From NCBI GenBank assembly GCA_003024985.2, contig PXIH01S0008033.1: a DNA stretch of 10,092 bases. The stretch is one strand, 5' to 3'. The position numbers were made by a program, and so were the translations under genes. Positions 7,572 through 10,092 of the stretch are shown here, in pieces; the first letter of the stretch is position 1, and each line of letters starts with the position of its first letter. Source of the stretch: Euperipatoides rowelli. Taxonomy: Eukaryota > Onychophora > Udeonychophora > Euonychophora > Peripatopsidae. Under the pieces are notes generated by a model. The model made no database searches, was not told the DNA's origin, and saw nothing but the letters and a program-made list of their open reading frames with translations.

Positions 7572-7643
7572 CTCAGGCTTCGCTGTCTGCTAGTTGCTGT
7601 CAGTGGGCCCGCTGACAGCAACTAGCAGACAGCGTAGCCTGAG
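7572..7643. repeat. Near-perfect 72-bp GC-rich palindrome
   Basis: Arms of 32 bases (7572-7603 and 7612-7643) match as reverse complements with one T/T mismatch (7580 against 7635). Inside them, T7604 faces G7611 around a central GGGCCC, so the whole 72 bp is a palindrome with two imperfect pairs and no real spacer. The left arm contains TGTCTGCTAGTTGCTGTCAG. Flanks outside the arms show no further inverted match and no obvious target-site duplication. As RNA or single-stranded DNA it would form a very stable hairpin; as duplex it could extrude a cruciform. Possible origins are a foldback or MITE-type element, or a fragment of one. Confidence 0.9.
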
Positions 7644-8029
7644 TGTACTAAAAGCAGTTGGATTATGCTCAGTCACAGCATGTGGTTAAAATCCCCTTAG
7701 TGTGAATATTCTACTTGGAAACAAAGAAAATTCGAACATGCTTGTCAAAAAACACCAGGTATGACATAAGCCTAACACATGTTTATGTGAAAACATTAAA
7801 CACCAAGTATGCAATGAATGATTTTTTTTTGGCCCTTTGAGCCTTAATGCAAACCAACGGAAAAAACATTAAAAGCGTAATGAGAAGGGGGGAATATGAT
7901 GACTCCACTTGATAGTGCAGGCAATTATGCTATGCTGATAGAGAAATTATTTTTTTATATATAACACATAGGTATATGAGATACAGACTGATGAAGAAGT
8001 CGTAATAGAATAGACTATATTGGACTTGA
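7644..8029. other. Gene-free stretch between the palindrome and the LINE
   Basis: No coding content was recognised. A block at 7852-7892 (AACCAACGG, AAAAAACATT, AAAAGCGTAATG, then a G-run) stands out from the AT-rich surroundings and may be the inverted partner of the block at 6739. The 5' junction of the retrotransposon lies close to the end of this stretch, since all frames upstream contain stops. Confidence 0.4.
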
Positions 8030-8563
8030 ATGTGTTACATCAGGCCTTTCTTAAACCTTAATCAGCTAAAATCCTTCTACTTCATTACGATACAATCTCG
8101 CATCACATATGGAGACTGCATATGGGGAAATTCTTCCTCAAAAATACAGAAAAAACTTCAAACCCTTCAAAATACAGCCGCCAGACATATCAGCTTTGGA
8201 GCTGGACAAAGCAGTGCCACTGAAGCATTATCCAAACTAGGGCTACTTCCCATCTACAAAATCAGACTAATTAATCTTGCCACACATTTATGGAAACTAT
8301 TAAACAACAAATCTCCAATATATTTATATAAAACACTAAAATTTACAAATGACATTCACTCTCACTTCACCCGCTATGGTGGAAAGAATGGTCTGCAGTT
8401 ACCCTCAATAAAATCCAAACAGGGCAAACTATCCTTCAGTTATGAAGCTCCTCATCTTTGGAACACAATCCCCCAGGAAATTAAAGATGCTACTTCTGTC
8501 CAGGGCTTCAAAAACAAATTAGCCACCTACCTAGTAGATGATGTTCCTGGATTCATCACATAA
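8030..8563 (+). CDS. C-terminal fragment of a LINE ORF2 reverse transcriptase
   Basis: The fragment is 177 residues and intact to its TAA, but it is only the end of a protein that is normally several times longer. The palm motifs (GVPQGS, YADD) are absent because they lie upstream of the truncation. IRPFLN and SRITYGDCIWGNSS fit the thumb region of jockey/CR1-like enzymes (Y-G-xx-I/V-W-G). LQTLQNTAARHI is the L-Q-x-(K/R/N)-A-A-R-x-I block. HLWNTIPQEIKDATSVQGFK near residues 142-161 is the typical W-N-x-(I/L)-P-xx-I-(K/R)-x-A-x-S-xx-x-F-K ending. The initial ATG is fortuitous: an in-frame TGA precedes it directly. No endonuclease or RT activity is possible from this fragment. Clade within the jockey/CR1/L2/Rex1 group cannot be decided. 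Confidence 0.85.
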   Translation: MCYIRPFLNLNQLKSFYFITIQSRITYGDCIWGNSSSKIQKKLQTLQNTAARHISFGAGQSSATEALSKLGLLPIYKIRLINLATHLWKLLNNKSPIYLYKTLKFTNDIHSHFTRYGGKNGLQLPSIKSKQGKLSFSYEAPHLWNTIPQEIKDATSVQGFKNKLATYLVDDVPGFIT

Positions 8564-8733
8564 AGTACTTTTCAAACACAGAAGTAACTACTTATTATAA
8601 AATATTTTTATGCCTCAATCTCATTATCTCATTTAGGCCTAAATTTTTTTTTTTTTTAAATATCTATTTTTTGTTTTGTTCACATATCATAATATATTGT
8701 ATTATTTACCTTGTCACAACTGTCCTGGAATAA

Positions 8734-8753
8734 CACTCACCTTATGGTGAGTG
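8734..8753 (+). other. 3' UTR hairpin of the retrotransposon
   Basis: CACTCACC and GGTGAGTG form a perfect 8-bp stem around a TTAT loop, ending 24 bases before the A-tail. In several LINE and SINE families a 3'-terminal stem-loop is the signal by which the reverse transcriptase recognises its RNA. That role here is an inference from position. Confidence 0.6.
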
Positions 8754-8777
8754 AAGGATAAGCTAATTTTGGAAATT

Positions 8778-8795
8778 AAAAAAAAAAAAAAAAAA
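8778..8795 (+). other. Poly(A) tail of the retrotransposon
   Basis: An uninterrupted run of 18 A after ATT marks the 3' end of the inserted element. Confidence 0.75.
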
Positions 8796-8820
8796 CATGC
8801 CAAACTTTTATTTTAGCTTT

Positions 8821-8897
8821 GTACTGTAGTAGTCTTTCAAAAATATGCTTATACTGAATTCAAATTATGTATTGTAGGTAATAATTACCTACAGTAC
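8821..8897. repeat. Nested inverted repeats
   Basis: TGTAGGTAAT and ATTACCTACA flank a single A at 8873-8893, a perfect 21-bp palindrome. In addition GTACTGTAG at 8821-8829 is the exact reverse complement of 8889-8897. No function is evident; it may be a small decayed inverted-repeat element just beyond the LINE tail. Confidence 0.5.
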
Positions 8898-9172
8898 CAG
8901 TGTTTTTGTTTGTTTTTGTGATATCTTATTAAACAATTTTTGTGTGTCACTTTTAATATTTTTTTAATAGCCTATAATTTAAATGTGGGTCGTTTTTGTG
9001 TGTGTGTGTGTTTCTCTTCTTTGAAGGCTATAAAATTGTTTTTTTTTTTTCTTTTTGATAGAACATCTAATTCTCTAAAAGTATGGTGTCTTATGAGGGA
9101 TTTTTTTTTCTGTGCATCTTTAATATGAAGACTTTATGACCACTAGTACAGAGGTGAATCTTTTATCTAGAG
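8898..9172. other. T-rich stretch with TG microsatellite
   Basis: Includes (TG)7 at 8997-9010 and several T8-T12 runs. An apparent 62-codon plus-strand frame here (8940-9128) is largely the translation of these runs (Phe and Cys-Val repeats) and is not a gene. Confidence 0.55.
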
Positions 9173-9260
9173 CAGGTGTCACAAACAGGCGGCCCATGGG
9201 CCACATGCGGCCCTTTATGTCATCTAATGCAGCCCTTTGTCAATCTAAAATAAATACATT
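9173..9260. mobile_element. Possible terminus of a hAT-type non-autonomous transposon
   Basis: The block starts CAGGTGTCACAAAC, similar to the CAGGGGTGTCAAAC-type terminal inverted repeats of many animal hAT elements. It continues with GGCGGCCCATGGGCC and ATGCGGCCC, the GC-rich subterminal words often seen in such elements. It is an island of GC in AT-rich DNA and contains a perfect GGCCCATGGGCC palindrome (9191-9202). The 8 bases before it (ATCTAGAG) could be half of a target-site duplication, but I found neither the inverted partner terminus nor the repeated 8-mer in the window. The 3' limit is uncertain. Confidence 0.45.
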
Positions 9261-9350
9261 GATTGTGACCCTCCTGAAAATGTCTGGCAATTAAAATTTA
9301 ATGGCTTTTTTTTTTTAGAAAGCCAAACTTTAAACCAGCGCACTATAAAT

Positions 9351-9395
9351 ATTTCTATCAGACAGTATTTTTTTGATATTCAGACTGATAGAAAT
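9351..9395. repeat. 11-bp inverted repeat
   Basis: ATTTCTATCAG at 9351-9361 is the exact reverse complement of CTGATAGAAAT at 9385-9395, with 23 bases between. No function is evident; it lies downstream of the hAT-like terminus and could be part of that element's interior. Confidence 0.55.
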
Positions 9396-9893
9396 GTATC
9401 GTTTAAAGGTCACACAAAATGGATTTTTTTTCTTTAATGATTTCATTTTAAAGAAAATTACTAAAAAAAATTATTCCAATTGGTTAAAAAAAAAATTCCT
9501 CCCCCCAAAAAAATTATTAAGAAATGAAATTAAGAAATATTTCTACTTAGATTCATTGGGTGTGAGGTTATTTTGTGACATCATTTCAATGAAACAGACT
9601 CAATAGTATAATAGGAACTGGTGTATGCAGTTGTATCGGTCAGTTATTATTATTAAATTCTTTCCGTTAATGATGAATTTATTATTTATGGCTTAAATCT
9701 TTTAACTAATAAACAAATATTATTTATCTTAATGTAGGCCATCTATTCGTTCCAGGCCTTTCTTATGCAATCTAGCTTTTAGTTTTGCTATAGCCTACCG
9801 AATATATTTTAACAAAGTCATTTTATTAATTATACAATAATAGGATTCGGTTGGGCAATATAAAAGTCATTTATGACTTCACATCTGCTTTTC

Positions 9894-9909
9894 AAATAAA
9901 TAAATAAAT
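9894..9909. repeat. AAAT tetranucleotide repeat
   Basis: About four AAAT units in a row. This is ordinary simple-sequence DNA. Confidence 0.7.
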
Positions 9910-10054
9910 TACATGCGGTAATTCATGGTGATCTGGAGAATAAGTATAACGTGCAAACGAAAGATAACATAGATACCAATCTCCGAAATTTCGTCATTTT
10001 TTTTTATTAGATTAGCAGGACCAATAAAGAATAACCAAATCAATAAAAAATAAT

Positions 10055-10072
10055 TTAATAATAATAATAATG
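10055..10072. repeat. AAT trinucleotide repeat
   Basis: About six TAA/AAT units near the right end of the window. This is ordinary simple-sequence DNA. Confidence 0.7.
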
Positions 10073-10092
10073 TACCGCAGCTAGTTACGTAA

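Larger units (their letters stand above)
8030..8795 (+). mobile_element. 5'-truncated non-LTR retrotransposon with poly(A) tail
   Basis: The element comprises the C-terminal end of ORF2, a 3' UTR of about 213 bases (8564-8777), and an A18 tail at 8778-8795. The 3' UTR contains a T15-type run (8645-8658 region) and a perfect hairpin close to the tail. Upstream of about 8030 reverse transcriptase similarity ends and stops fill all frames, as expected from incomplete reverse transcription. I could not find a convincing target-site duplication: the sequence after the tail (CATGCCAAAC) does not recur at the 5' junction. The uninterrupted frame suggests a much younger insertion than the relic at 2088-3062. 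Confidence 0.8.
9261..10092. other. AT-rich right flank without genes
   Basis: Contains homopolymers, an 11-bp inverted repeat at 9351-9395, a small one at 9864-9879 (AAGTCAT/ATGACTT), AAAT repeats at 9894-9909, and AAT repeats at 10055-10072. A 77-codon plus-strand frame (9373-9606) is Lys- and Phe-rich translation of A and T runs; I do not regard it as coding. Confidence 0.5.

Noticed and set aside
7572-7643. Classical microRNA precursor
   Set aside because: The stem is almost perfectly paired with no terminal loop beyond the central GGGCCC, unlike typical pre-miRNAs; an inverted-repeat element fits better.
7572-7643. Helitron 3' end hairpin
   Set aside because: No CTRR terminus follows within a few bases, and the stem is far longer than usual Helitron hairpins.
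7735-8796. AACATGC at 7735 and after the LINE tail as a target-site duplication
   Set aside because: It would make 7742-8029 part of the LINE, but that stretch shows no reverse transcriptase similarity and is full of stops; seven shared bases in AT-rich DNA are weak.
8940-9128. 62-codon plus-strand frame
   Set aside because: Built from T-runs and a TG repeat (Phe and Cys-Val runs); not a gene.
9373-9606. 77-codon plus-strand frame
   Set aside because: Lys/Phe-rich translation of A and T runs with no domain or splice support.
1-10092. CRISPR array, bacterial operon, riboswitch or phage module
   Set aside because: No regularly spaced direct repeats, ribosome binding sites or long adjacent ORFs; all recognisable coding traces are eukaryotic transposon or zinc-finger types.

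Overview
This is an AT-rich metazoan-type genomic window, most likely from an invertebrate. The evidence is long homopolymer and simple-sequence tracts, decayed non-LTR retrotransposons, a tRNA-derived repeat, an animal-type THAP zinc-finger relic, and exon-sized coding traces with GT/AG splice signals in place of long ORFs. Nothing is organised like a bacterial or viral genome. The phylum cannot be fixed from the sequence; a mollusc or other marine invertebrate is a guess. No complete protein-coding gene is visible.

Layout from left to right. 228-543 (+) holds a broken THAP (C2CH) zinc-finger domain, probably split by a short intron. 990-1130 is a compact, visibly less AT-rich island of unknown origin. 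1656-1868 is an unexplained open frame. 2088-3062 (+) is an old copy of a jockey/CR1/L2-type non-LTR retrotransposon, traceable from reverse transcriptase motif A to the C-terminus through several stops and frameshifts. 3347-3409 (-) carries a weak piggyBac-transposase-like signature. 3780-4660 is a long A-rich, purine-skewed stretch without genes. 5184-5306 holds a degenerate direct repeat. 5615-5736 (-) looks like a genuine first coding exon of an unrecognised gene, with a good splice donor and a strong acceptor about 150 bp further on.

In the right half, 6353-6427 (-) folds as a degenerate tRNA, so it is a tRNA pseudogene or SINE head. 7572-7643 is a GC-rich, nearly perfect 72-bp palindrome and the most striking structure in the window. 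8030-8795 (+) is a younger, 5'-truncated non-LTR retrotransposon with an intact C-terminal frame, a 3' UTR hairpin and a poly(A) tail. 9173-9260 resembles one terminus of a hAT-type non-autonomous DNA transposon. The rest is AT-rich intergenic or intronic sequence.

These parts do not form a pathway. The window is best read as intergenic or intronic DNA that has collected mobile elements of several classes and ages, with one possible host exon on the minus strand and one dead THAP gene or transposase fragment on the plus strand.
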